Shown here: piece by piece, positions 10,456 through 18,576 of the stretch
Layout: the number at the start of each line of letters is the position of its first letter
Position numbering within the stretch: the first letter of the stretch is position 1
DNA from: Aliirhizobium wenxiniae
GTDB taxonomy: Bacteria; Pseudomonadota; Alphaproteobacteria; Rhizobiales; Rhizobiaceae
NCBI RefSeq assembly: GCF_019511445.1
Contig: NZ_JAEUAN010000013.1
Location: forward strand, 1-64,000
Length of the DNA stretch: 64,000 nt
Reading direction: 5' to 3'
The notes under the pieces: generated by a model
Told to the model about the DNA's origin: nothing
Database searches by the model: none
The model's input: the letters and a program-made list of their open reading frames with translations, nothing else
Program-made: the position numbers and the translations under genes

Positions 10456-11145
10456 TCAGACTTTGGGAACGATGAGATCGGCAACCGAACCTTCGATATG
10501 CAACGGAGCGCCGGTCATCGACTGCAGATCTTCGAGGCTCAATGCGGCAAGTTTTTCCCGCAGCACGAAGCGTCCTTCAACGATGTCGATGACGGCATGA
10601 CTGGTGTAAACGCGAGTGACACAGGCCACCCCGGTCAGCGGAAACGTGCATTTTTCCACGAGCTTGGGTTCGCCGTTCTTTGTCACATGCTCGGTAATGA
10701 CAAAGACCTGTTTGGCGCCATGCACCAGATCCATGGCGCCACCGACTGCCGGAACGCCCTTTGTGCCGACACGCCAGTTTGCCAGATCCCCGCTTTGCGC
10801 AACCTGCAATGCCCCAAGGATCGCCACATCGAGATGGCCGCCGCGAACCATCGCGAAACTGTCTGCATGATGGAAGAACGAAGCGCCCGGCTTCAGCGTC
10901 ACGGCCGCTTTGCCGGCATTGATGAGGTCCCAATCCTCTTCGCCAGGCTTCGGCGCCTCGCCGAAATCGAGAATGCCGTTTTCCGTATGGAAGATCGCCT
11001 CCCGGCCGGGCGGCTGGTAACGGGCGACCATTTCGGGAAAACCGATCCCGAGATTGACATAGGCTCCATCAACAATGTCCTGCGCCGCCCGCCAGGCGAT
11101 CTGGGCGTTGGTCAGCTTGATCTCTTCTTGAGCGATGCTGGTCAT
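10456..11145 (-). CDS. pcaJ: 3-oxoadipate CoA-transferase subunit B
   Basis: This is the beta subunit of the succinyl-CoA:3-oxoadipate CoA-transferase, 229 residues. The family active-site region is ILDFGEAPKPGEEDWDLINA with NLGIGFPEMVARY near the N-terminus; the catalytic Glu lies in FHTENGIL. The ATG overlaps the pcaI stop (ATGA, minus strand, 11142-11145). It works with PcaI to activate 3-oxoadipate for PcaF. Confidence 0.94.
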   Translation of the reverse strand: MTSIAQEEIKLTNAQIAWRAAQDIVDGAYVNLGIGFPEMVARYQPPGREAIFHTENGILDFGEAPKPGEEDWDLINAGKAAVTLKPGASFFHHADSFAMVRGGHLDVAILGALQVAQSGDLANWRVGTKGVPAVGGAMDLVHGAKQVFVITEHVTKNGEPKLVEKCTFPLTGVACVTRVYTSHAVIDIVEGRFVLREKLAALSLEDLQSMTGAPLHIEGSVADLIVPKV

Positions 11146-11849
11146 GCGTAGGTCACTCCGGCACGAATGAGTTCCTCTTCCTGGCAAGGCTGTGAAACCT
11201 CGACGACGCGATCGACGAAAATCCCCGGCGTCACCACATGTTCCGGGTCGATCTCGCCCGCCTCGACGATCCTCGAAACCTGAACTATCGTGCTGGCGGC
11301 CGCCATGCACATCAGCGGATTGAAGTTGCGAGCCGCCTTGTTGTAGGTGAGATTGCCGTGGCGGTCGCCGAGATGGGCCTTGATGATAGCGAAGTCGGCC
11401 TTCAACCATCGTTCCTGGACATAATGCCTGCCGTCGAACTCGCCGATCGGCTTATCTTCTGCAAGCTCCGTGCCGTAAGCCGTCGGGGTGTAAAATGCCG
11501 GTATGCCGGCGCCTCCGGCACGGATACGCTCGGCCAGCGTTCCTTGCGGCACAAGTTCGAGTTCGATTTCCCCGACCAGGTACCTGTCGGTGAAGGCGCG
11601 GGGATCCGACGATTTCGGGAACGAGCAGATCATCTTTCTGACCATGCCCGCGTCGATCATCGCCGCAATCCCGATCCGGCCATTGCCGGCATTGTTGTTG
11701 ATGACCGTCAGGTCCTTTGGACCTTTGTCGATCAGCGCGTGGATGAGTTCGATCGGAGCGCCGGAGCCACCGAAGCCGCCGATCATCACCGTCGCTCCAT
11801 CGCCTATTTCGGACACAGCCGCCGTCAGGCTCTGGCTTGTCTTGTTCAT
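11142..11849 (-). CDS. pcaI: 3-oxoadipate CoA-transferase subunit A
   Basis: The 235-residue alpha subunit carries the CoA-transferase family I signature IGGFGGSGAPIELIHALID (residues ~23-41) and NNNAGNGRIGIAAMIDAG. It is first in the pcaIJF operon, with GGGAGATGG just upstream of the ATG. The operon is divergent from pcaR, with an inverted-repeat operator between them. Confidence 0.94.
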   Translation of the reverse strand: MNKTSQSLTAAVSEIGDGATVMIGGFGGSGAPIELIHALIDKGPKDLTVINNNAGNGRIGIAAMIDAGMVRKMICSFPKSSDPRAFTDRYLVGEIELELVPQGTLAERIRAGGAGIPAFYTPTAYGTELAEDKPIGEFDGRHYVQERWLKADFAIIKAHLGDRHGNLTYNKAARNFNPLMCMAAASTIVQVSRIVEAGEIDPEHVVTPGIFVDRVVEVSQPCQEEELIRAGVTYA

Positions 11850-11934
11850 CCGCCATCTCCCTTGATGATGGGCCTCGTCCTCTGTCGAAGCTGTTCGGAA
11901 ACCTACCCCTCGATTTTCTCGACCTCAACGGATT

Positions 11935-11969
11935 TGTGCGATATGATGCATTTGTTGCATTATCGCACA
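11935..11969. promoter_or_regulatory. Probable PcaR operator between pcaI and pcaR
   Basis: A perfect 9-bp inverted repeat TGTGCGATA / TATCGCACA (11935-11943 and 11961-11969) encloses an inner ATGCA/TGCAT pair. It lies 86 bp upstream of pcaI and about 25 bp upstream of the pcaR start, where an IclR-type activator would be expected to bind. Confidence 0.6.
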
Positions 11970-11992
11970 ACTCTGGAATTACGATCTTGAAT

Positions 11993-12748
11993 GTGAAGCA
12001 GAGTGACATGATGGGCGGATTGGCGAAGGGGCTTCGCGTGATCGAAGCCTTTACAGCCGAAACGCCTCGATTGAGCATTTCGGAAGCGGCAGAGATTACC
12101 GGTCTGGATCGGGCGACCACCCGTCGCTGTTTGCTGACGCTCGCCGAACACGGATATTGTGCTTACGATGGCAAGTTCTTCACGGTTACTCCGCGCGTTC
12201 TGCGTCTAGGCACCGGCTGCCTCGCATCCATGCCACTGCCACGCATCGTCCAGCCATGGCTCGACCAGTTATCCGAGCAGATTGGCCAGAGCACGTCGGT
12301 CGCCATCCTGGATGGCGCAGAGATTGTCTATGTTGCGCGTGCTGCACAGCGGAAGGTTATGTCGATTGCGCTCATGCCGGGGTCGCGCCTTCCTGCTTAC
12401 TGCACGTCTCTCGGGCGTGTTATGCTTGCGGCACTTCCCGAAACTCAAGCGATTGAACTTCTAAATTCCCATCCGCTTCAGCCAAGAACGGCCCATACGC
12501 TACACACTATCGATGCCGTCATGACGGAACTCGCGCTGGTTAGAACGCAGGGTTATGCCGCAGTCGACCAGGAGGTAGAGCAGGGATTGAGATCCGTCGC
12601 GATGTCGGTGAAAAACGCGCGCGGCGTCGTGGTCGCGGCATTGAACACAGGGCTGGCCGCCTCAAGTGAACCCATGGCTTCTGTCATCGAAACCTACCTC
12701 CCGCCGCTTCAGCAGGTAAGCCGCGAGCTTCGCGGGGTGCTATCGTAG
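11993..12748 (+). CDS. pcaR: IclR-family regulator of the pca pathway (PcaR)
   Basis: This is a 251-residue IclR protein. An N-terminal winged helix-turn-helix (residues ~8-65, with LSISEAAEITGLDRATTRRCLLTL) is followed by an effector domain (~75-245) containing SVAILDGAEIVYVARA and SLGRVMLAALPE. PcaR proteins activate pcaIJ(F) in response to 3-oxoadipate. The start is uncertain: GTG 11993 is used here, with ATG 12008 possible; both lie downstream of the operator palindrome. Divergent placement next to pcaIJF supports the assignment. Confidence 0.85.
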   Translation: MKQSDMMGGLAKGLRVIEAFTAETPRLSISEAAEITGLDRATTRRCLLTLAEHGYCAYDGKFFTVTPRVLRLGTGCLASMPLPRIVQPWLDQLSEQIGQSTSVAILDGAEIVYVARAAQRKVMSIALMPGSRLPAYCTSLGRVMLAALPETQAIELLNSHPLQPRTAHTLHTIDAVMTELALVRTQGYAAVDQEVEQGLRSVAMSVKNARGVVVAALNTGLAASSEPMASVIETYLPPLQQVSRELRGVLS

Positions 12749-12777
12749 CATCAGCGAAATTGAGGCAGGCAGGTGAG

Positions 12778-13692
12778 CTAACGGGAGCCTGCGGCTTCCC
12801 GTATGGTCTGTATCAAAAGCGACATCGCGATCGAAGGGATTGCGTCAGTTCGCATGGTCAGCCCCACGGGCCCTCGGGTATCGCTTGTATCGATCGGCAA
12901 TGCCCGCATCAGCCCTGTCCCGATATCACGGGACACAACTCCGGACGATATGATCCAAACGGCATCACTCGACAGCACGAACGCCCGGCCGAAGCTGTCG
13001 GAAACGGTCTCGATCTGGTTCGGCAGGCTTGAAATGCCGTTAGCGATGAGTAGCCGATCGACAAAGGGCCGAATGATCGACGAAGTGGTCGGCATCAGGA
13101 TCGGATAGTCGCCGAGTTCGGAAAACGGCGAATACCCCGACGTCAGGATCGGATGGCCGGCACGGACGGCAAACACCACCTGTTCGGAATAGAGATGCTC
13201 GAAGATAAATCCCGCCATCCTGTCAGCCCCCGCCAGACGCCCCACGACAAGATCGAGGTCGCCAAAGCGTAGTTGTTCCAGCAGCACCGAGTTTTCGCCG
13301 GTGACGATTTTGATGCGGCTTCTGGTCTCTTCCTTGAGAAAAAGATCCACGGCCCGCGGCATGATGTGGCTGGAGACCGTCGGCAGCGCACCGATCCGTA
13401 TCAACGGCGCTTTTCCAACACGTTCCTGCGAAACTGAATCGACGCCCTGTCGAAGAGCTGCAATCGCCGCACCGGCATGCTTCAGGAAGACTTCGCCATA
13501 ACGCGATAGCCGGATGCCCCTCCCGTCGCGCTCCACTAGGGCAACACCGAGCGCCTCTTCGAGCTCCCGAATGGTCTTTGTAACCGCCGGCTGGCTGATA
13601 TTCAGGAAGCCCGCTGCCTTGACGACGCTCTTGTGACGCGCAACCTCGATAAAGGCTTGGAGATGACGAAACTTAACGCTTGGCTCGCTCAT
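12778..13692 (-). CDS. pcaQ: LysR-type regulator PcaQ
   Basis: The 304-residue LysR protein has its helix-turn-helix at residues ~6-65 (FIEVARHKSVVKAAGFLNIS, QPAVTKTIRELE) and a periplasmic-binding-protein-like effector domain from ~95. It is divergent from pcaDCHGB, the arrangement in Agrobacterium and Sinorhizobium, where PcaQ activates that operon. ATG 13692 is chosen so that the putative PcaQ box at 13700-13715 stays outside the gene; in-frame ATGs at 13701 and 13707 would overlap it. Confidence 0.92.
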   Translation of the reverse strand: MSEPSVKFRHLQAFIEVARHKSVVKAAGFLNISQPAVTKTIRELEEALGVALVERDGRGIRLSRYGEVFLKHAGAAIAALRQGVDSVSQERVGKAPLIRIGALPTVSSHIMPRAVDLFLKEETRSRIKIVTGENSVLLEQLRFGDLDLVVGRLAGADRMAGFIFEHLYSEQVVFAVRAGHPILTSGYSPFSELGDYPILMPTTSSIIRPFVDRLLIANGISSLPNQIETVSDSFGRAFVLSSDAVWIISSGVVSRDIGTGLMRALPIDTSDTRGPVGLTMRTDAIPSIAMSLLIQTIREAAGSR

Positions 13693-13699
13693 CGGACAC

Positions 13700-13715
13700 A
13701 TAACCATTCGGATAT
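13700..13715 (+). promoter_or_regulatory. Candidate PcaQ box
   Basis: ATAACC-ATTC-GGATAT matches the PcaQ recognition pattern I recall from rhizobia (ATAACC-N4-GGTTAA) at 10 of 12 positions. It lies between pcaQ and pcaD, about 70 bp before the pcaD ATG, a suitable place for LysR activation. Confidence 0.55.
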
Positions 13716-13785
13716 AGAAAGAACCTGAAAAGTCATTTTACCTAACCCTGCCAATACACCAAGATAGTTCAGGGAGAGATTTTCT

Positions 13786-14595
13786 ATGCAGTTTGCGCGC
13801 GTCAACGACGTCACGATCCACTACCAGGTTATTGGCGGACCGGCGGACAAACCGGTTATCGTATTCGTCAATTCGCTCGGCACGGATTTTCGCATCTGGC
13901 GGGATGTCATCGTGCGCCTCGTCGGCGACTTCCCGATCATCATTTACGACAAGCGCGGCCATGGCCTGTCCGATATCGGCAAGACACCTTATTCGATAGA
14001 GGATCATGCAGCGGATCTTGCCGGCCTCCTGGACCTGCTCGACGTGCGCAAGGCCGTAATCTGCGGCCTTTCCGTCGGAGGGCTTATCGCTCAGGCGATC
14101 TACCGGACGCGACCCGAGTTCGTGAAGGCGCTGATCCTCTGCGACACTGCCAGCAAGATCGGTTCTGCCGACATGTGGAACGCGCGTATCGCGGCCGTCG
14201 AAGAGCACGGCATCGTAGGCATCATCGATGCGGTCATGGAGAAGTGGTTCACCCCGGCTTTTCGCAGTCCGGACAACATCGCCTTTCGCGGCTATTGCAA
14301 CATGCTGGCACGCCAACCGAACGAAGGTTATGCGGCAACCTGCGCTTCAATTCGTGATGCCGATTATACCGATGCCGCTGCACACATTGCCTTGCCGACC
14401 CTCTGCATCGTCGGCGACCAGGATGGCTCGACGCCACCGGACCTTGTCAGGAAGACAGCCGAACTTATTCCCGGTGCGCGTTTCGAAATCATCAAGGACG
14501 CTGGCCACATTCCCTGTGTCGAACAGCCCGAAGCCTTGAGCGATCTGATCCGAAACTTCATCAATACCACCAACACTGCAGAAGGGGCTCAATGA
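13786..14595 (+). CDS. pcaD: 3-oxoadipate enol-lactonase
   Basis: This alpha/beta hydrolase converts 3-oxoadipate enol-lactone to 3-oxoadipate. It has 269 residues, with the nucleophile elbow GLSVGG (Ser ~97), the acid in VGDQDGSTPP (~212) and the His in DAGHIPCVEQPE (~240). It is first in pcaDCHGB with GGGAGAG before its ATG. Its last codon region overlaps the pcaC start (ATGA, 14592-14595). Confidence 0.95.
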   Translation: MQFARVNDVTIHYQVIGGPADKPVIVFVNSLGTDFRIWRDVIVRLVGDFPIIIYDKRGHGLSDIGKTPYSIEDHAADLAGLLDLLDVRKAVICGLSVGGLIAQAIYRTRPEFVKALILCDTASKIGSADMWNARIAAVEEHGIVGIIDAVMEKWFTPAFRSPDNIAFRGYCNMLARQPNEGYAATCASIRDADYTDAAAHIALPTLCIVGDQDGSTPPDLVRKTAELIPGARFEIIKDAGHIPCVEQPEALSDLIRNFINTTNTAEGAQ

Positions 14596-14981
14596 CCGAG
14601 GTTGAGACAGACCGACACCGCTTGGGCATGGCGACACGGCGTTCCGTATTGGGAGATGCCCATGTCGATCGAGCAATCGCCAACTCCACCGAATTCGACG
14701 AGCCTTTCCAGGCGCTGATCACCGAATCCGCCTGGGGACATGTCTGGTCACGTCCCAACTTCACCAAGCGGGAACGATCGATCATCACGATCGCGCTTCT
14801 GGCTGCACTCGGCCAGGACGAAGAAGTTGCCATGCATGTACGGGCGACAGCCAATACCGGCGCATCGCGAGAAGATGTTCGTGAAGCCCTGCTGCATGTC
14901 GCCATCTATGCAGGCGTACCTGCCGCAAACCATGCCATAAAGATTGCCAAGCGCGTCTACGAACAAATGGACGCCGAATAG
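14592..14981 (+). CDS. pcaC: 4-carboxymuconolactone decarboxylase
   Basis: This 129-residue single-domain protein of the CMD/AhpD fold decarboxylates 4-carboxymuconolactone to 3-oxoadipate enol-lactone. Family blocks seen are RRSVLGDAHVDRA (~residue 16), WSRPNFTKRERSIITIALLA (~54) and HVRATANTGASREDVREALL (~80). It is separate from pcaD here, unlike the pcaL fusions of actinobacteria. It is translationally coupled to pcaD and followed by pcaH after 24 bp. Confidence 0.95.
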   Translation: MTEVETDRHRLGMATRRSVLGDAHVDRAIANSTEFDEPFQALITESAWGHVWSRPNFTKRERSIITIALLAALGQDEEVAMHVRATANTGASREDVREALLHVAIYAGVPAANHAIKIAKRVYEQMDAE

Positions 14982-15005
14982 ACATCGGGGGAGGAGACCT
15001 TAAGG

Positions 15006-15755
15006 ATGTCCGCTAATTCGAACAAACAGCCGGAGACCGGTGGATTTTTCGCGCGCGACCGCGCCTGGCACGCGCCCGCCCTGACACCGGAATACAAGAC
15101 CTCGATCCTGCGCTCGCCGCAGCGCGCTCTTCTGTCGCTCGACGGCACGATCTCGGAAATCACCGGCCCGGTTTTCGGCCATTCGATGATCGGTGAGTTG
15201 GATAACGACCTGATCCACAACTACGCCCGCCCTGGCGAGAGTGCCATCGGCGAGCGGATCATCGTTCATGGCCGCGTACTGGACGAGCGAGGCCAGCCTG
15301 TTCGCGGCGCCTTGCTGGAATTTTGGCAGGCCAATGCGGGAGGCCGCTATCGCCACAAGAAGGAAACCTATCTTGCCGCGATCGACCCCAATTTCGCCGG
15401 TTGCGGCCGTGCGATCACCGACGAAGACGGACGTTATGCGTTTCGCACCGTCAAGCCCGGCCCATATCCATGGCCGAACGGCGTCAACGACTGGCGTCCC
15501 GCCCATATCCATTTCTCGGTCTTCGGACACGGCTTCGCCCAGCGCCTGATTACCCAGATGTATTTCGAGGGCGACCCGATGATCTGGAAATGTCCGATCG
15601 TCAACACGATCCCGGACAAAAGAGCCATCGAACAACTGATCGCGCCACTGGACTGGGGCCAGACGATCCCTATGGATGCGCGCGCCTACAAATTCGATAT
15701 CGTGCTGCGTGGACGCCGCTCGACCCTTTTTGAGAACCGGCTGGAGGGCAACTGA
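15006..15755 (+). CDS. pcaH: Protocatechuate 3,4-dioxygenase beta subunit
   Basis: This 249-residue iron-bearing subunit performs intradiol ring cleavage of protocatechuate to 3-carboxy-cis,cis-muconate. The four Fe(III) ligands of the family are all present: Tyr in GGRYRHKKE, Tyr in [10 protein letters not shown], and both His in RPAHIHFS. The start at 15006 follows GGGGGAGGAGACC. Its stop overlaps the pcaG start (TGATG). The active enzyme is an alpha-beta heteromer. Confidence 0.97.
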   Translation: MSANSNKQPETGGFFARDRAWHAPALTPEYKTSILRSPQRALLSLDGTISEITGPVFGHSMIGELDNDLIHNYARPGESAIGERIIVHGRVLDERGQPVRGALLEFWQANAGGRYRHKKETYLAAIDPNFAGCGRAITDEDGRYAFRTVKPGPYPWPNGVNDWRPAHIHFSVFGHGFAQRLITQMYFEGDPMIWKCPIVNTIPDKRAIEQLIAPLDWGQTIPMDARAYKFDIVLRGRRSTLFENRLEGN

Positions 15756-16369
15756 TGGTGCAGGAGCTTCACAGGCTGAAGGAAACGCCGTCGCAGACCG
15801 CCGGTCCTTATGTCCATATCGGACTGACGCCGAATTACTGTGACATTCGCGGCGTTTATGACGACGATCTCGGAACCGCGATGGTCAACGATCAGACGCT
15901 GGGTGAACGCATCACCGTGCGTGGCCGCATCCTCGATGGCGCCGATACGCTTGTGCGGGATGCGATTGCCGAAATCTGGCAGGCGGACAGCGCCGGGCTC
16001 TACAACAGCCCGTCGGAAATGCGCGGTGCTGCTGACCCGAACTTCACCGGCTGGGGCCGCTGCCCAACCAATGCCGAGGACGGTTATTTCCAGTTCGAAA
16101 CGATCAAGCCCGGCAAGGTTCCGTTCAAGGACGGACGCTTGATGGCGCCGCATATCACGCTCTGGATAGTTGCCCGAGGCATCAATATCGGTCTGCATAC
16201 GCGCATCTACTTCTCCGACGAAGTGGAAGCAAATGCGGTCGATCCACTGCTGTTGCGCATCGAACATCGCCAGCGGGTCGAGACTATGCTCGCGCGGAAG
16301 GACGGCAGCACCTATACGCTCGACATCCATCTGCAGGGACCGAAGGAAACTGTGTTTCTCGACATCTGA
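15755..16369 (+). CDS. pcaG: Protocatechuate 3,4-dioxygenase alpha subunit
   Basis: This 204-residue subunit has the same intradiol fold as PcaH but lacks the metal ligands, as expected for alpha chains. Family segments are TPSQTAGPYVHIGLTPN (~residues 9-25), TGWGRCPTNAEDGYF (~96-110) and HITLWIVARGINIGLHTRIYF (~131-151). It is coupled to pcaH by a one-base overlap. Confidence 0.96.
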   Translation: MVQELHRLKETPSQTAGPYVHIGLTPNYCDIRGVYDDDLGTAMVNDQTLGERITVRGRILDGADTLVRDAIAEIWQADSAGLYNSPSEMRGAADPNFTGWGRCPTNAEDGYFQFETIKPGKVPFKDGRLMAPHITLWIVARGINIGLHTRIYFSDEVEANAVDPLLLRIEHRQRVETMLARKDGSTYTLDIHLQGPKETVFLDI

Positions 16370-16406
16370 CGCTGCGTCCAACCGGCTGCCTACCCGACAT
16401 GGAGAC

Positions 16407-17474
16407 ATGATGGCCTTTTCCCCGTTCGAGCATCCCTTCCTGTCAGGTCTCCTCGGCGATGAGGAAATCGCCATCCAGCTTTCCGCGGACGCGGATATCG
16501 AGGCTATGCTCAGTTTCGAAGCCTCACTCGCGCGGGTAGAGGCAAGGCTGGGTCTTATCCCGGCCGACGCGGCGGAACAGATTGCAGCCGCATGCGGTAC
16601 ATTCGAACCTGATATGGTCCGGTTGAAGGCAGCCGTCGGGACGGATTCCGTCGTCATACCCGAACTCGTCAAACAGCTCAGGCACGCGGTCGGCGGTGAT
16701 GCGGCCAACCATGTCCATTTCGGCGCAACCAGCCAGGATGTTATCGACACAAGCCTGATGCTTCGGATGAAGACGATCAATGTGATCTTCACTGAGCGGA
16801 TAAAGCAGATACTTGCGCTTCTGAATGGTCTCGATCAGCGCTTCGGATCAAACCCGCTGATGGGCTTTACCCGCATGCAGGCAGCCATCCCGATCAGCGT
16901 TTCTGATCGGCTGGAAAGCTGGCGAAGCCCGCTCGCACGGCAGCTCACGGCGCTGAACGGCCTTGAATTTCCGGTTCAACTCGGCGGTGCAGCCGGTTCT
17001 CTCGACAAGCTGGGATCACATGGGGCCGCGGTGCGCGCCGCGCTTGCCGAAGAACTTGGGCTGGCGGGCATGCGGCAATGGCAGAGCCAGCGAGACGGAA
17101 TTGCGGATAACGGCCATCACCTGTCATTGGTGACGGGCGCGCTCGGCAAGATCGGGCAAGACCTTGCGCTGATGGCCCAGTCGGGCCGCGAAATTTCCAT
17201 GCGCGGCGGCGGAAAATCCTCCGCCATGGCGCATAAGCTAAACCCGGTGGGTGCAGAAACACTGGTTATGCTTGCTCGCTTCAACGCCGTCCAGCTTTCA
17301 GGATTGCACCAAGCGATGGTGCATGAGCAGGAGCGTTCCGGAGCAGCCTGGACACTCGAATGGCTTATTCTACCGCAGATGGTCATGGCGACCGCCGCTT
17401 CGCTGCGGCTGGCCGCCGAAACGCTTGCGCAAATCGAAAGAATGGGAGCGCCGAAGCCCGGCGCGTCCAGTTGA
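16407..17474 (+). CDS. pcaB: 3-carboxy-cis,cis-muconate cycloisomerase
   Basis: This enzyme cyclises 3-carboxymuconate to 4-carboxymuconolactone. It is a fumarase/aspartase-superfamily protein of 355 residues, the short form usual in rhizobia (pseudomonad PcaB is about 450). The superfamily signature appears as GGGKSSAMAHKLNPVGAE (~residues 269-286), and HVHFGATSQDVIDTSLM (~101-117) carries the conserved His/Thr-Ser-Gln region. The start is ATG 16407 or 16410. It is last in pcaDCHGB and converges on the oxidoreductase gene at 17516. Confidence 0.95.
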   Translation: MMAFSPFEHPFLSGLLGDEEIAIQLSADADIEAMLSFEASLARVEARLGLIPADAAEQIAAACGTFEPDMVRLKAAVGTDSVVIPELVKQLRHAVGGDAANHVHFGATSQDVIDTSLMLRMKTINVIFTERIKQILALLNGLDQRFGSNPLMGFTRMQAAIPISVSDRLESWRSPLARQLTALNGLEFPVQLGGAAGSLDKLGSHGAAVRAALAEELGLAGMRQWQSQRDGIADNGHHLSLVTGALGKIGQDLALMAQSGREISMRGGGKSSAMAHKLNPVGAETLVMLARFNAVQLSGLHQAMVHEQERSGAAWTLEWLILPQMVMATAASLRLAAETLAQIERMGAPKPGASS

Positions 17475-17515
17475 TCCAGTCGCCTGACTTGACGGCAAGT
17501 GCGGCGCAGTGGGCA

Positions 17516-18565
17516 TCATAGATCCGCAGGGCTGACCGGTCCCCTCTCCCGGCCCGACCGCGCAATCGCCAGGATCGTCGCCAAGGTCATCATCCCATCA
17601 CGGGCGGAGACCAGAGGTTTCGCATCGCCGGTTACCACTTTCATGAAATGGGCAAGCTGATTGACATAGGCTCGGCTGCCATCCAGCGTGACATGCCGCT
17701 TGACCAGCGGGTCCTGCCAATGCCCTTCTTCCGTCTCATGTTTCCAAAGATCCATCGACGGCAATGCCAATGCTGCCTTGGTGCCCGAGAAGAAATAGGC
17801 GTTTTCCGGCTGATGTGGGAAATACAGCGCCTGTCCCGCGGCGGTATCCCAATTATAGGGCGAAACGGCCGTATCGCTCATCAGGACCGTGCCAACCGCG
17901 CCGGATGAAAAGCGCAGGCTGACGCTTGCGCTATCCTCCACCTCGAAGCCGCGCACCGAATTGGAGGTGAAGGCCATGACTTCTGCGATATCGCCACAGA
18001 TGAACCGAAGGCAATCGATGTCGTGAATGAGGTTGATGAGCAATGGCCCGCCACCCGGTTGCCGACGCCAGGCAGCATCGAAATAGGGTTCCGGCTTGTC
18101 GGCCAACCACATGGCATTAACCCCGACCAGGCGACCGAGATGCCCGTCTTCGATCAGTTCTTTTGCCTTGGCGATGTCGGGGCTATGACGGCGTTGGTGT
18201 CCCACCAGAACGGGAACATCGGCTCGTTCTGCCGCCGCCACGAGATCGATTGCAGCTTCAAGCGTATCAGCCAGAGGCTTTTCCACCAGACACGGGATGC
18301 CGCGTTCAATACCGGCGATTGCCGCTTGCGCGTGAAGAGCATTCGGCAAGGCAATGATCACGCCATCCGGCCGCATTTCGTCCAGCATGGTCCGATAATC
18401 GAGATAGTGTCTGGCTCCAAATTCGCTCGCGACCAGTTCCGCGGCAGGCGCCAGGTCTGCGATAGCGACAAGGTCGGCACCGGGCGTTGCTGCGATGAGC
18501 GCAGCATGTTCACGCCCGATCAGGCCGCCTCCCATAATCGCAAATCTGAGAACCTCAGCCCGCAT
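17516..18565 (-). CDS. Gfo/Idh/MocA-family NAD(P)-dependent oxidoreductase
   Basis: This 349-residue protein has an N-terminal Rossmann domain (IMGGGLIGREHAALIAA, residues ~10-26), the family EKP motif in CLVEKPLADTLEA (~91-103), and a C-terminal domain with GGGPLLINLIHDIDCLRF. ATG 18565 is used because GAGGGAGA precedes it; an in-frame GTG lies at 18580. It is the last gene of the seven-gene quinate/shikimate operon, directly after the aroE-like gene. A role in oxidising quinate, shikimate or a related cyclitol is plausible. Position is the only evidence for the substrate. Confidence 0.8.
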   Translation of the reverse strand: MRAEVLRFAIMGGGLIGREHAALIAATPGADLVAIADLAPAAELVASEFGARHYLDYRTMLDEMRPDGVIIALPNALHAQAAIAGIERGIPCLVEKPLADTLEAAIDLVAAAERADVPVLVGHQRRHSPDIAKAKELIEDGHLGRLVGVNAMWLADKPEPYFDAAWRRQPGGGPLLINLIHDIDCLRFICGDIAEVMAFTSNSVRGFEVEDSASVSLRFSSGAVGTVLMSDTAVSPYNWDTAAGQALYFPHQPENAYFFSGTKAALALPSMDLWKHETEEGHWQDPLVKRHVTLDGSRAYVNQLAHFMKVVTGDAKPLVSARDGMMTLATILAIARSGRERGPVSPADL

Positions 18566-18576
18566 GCCCGTCTCCC

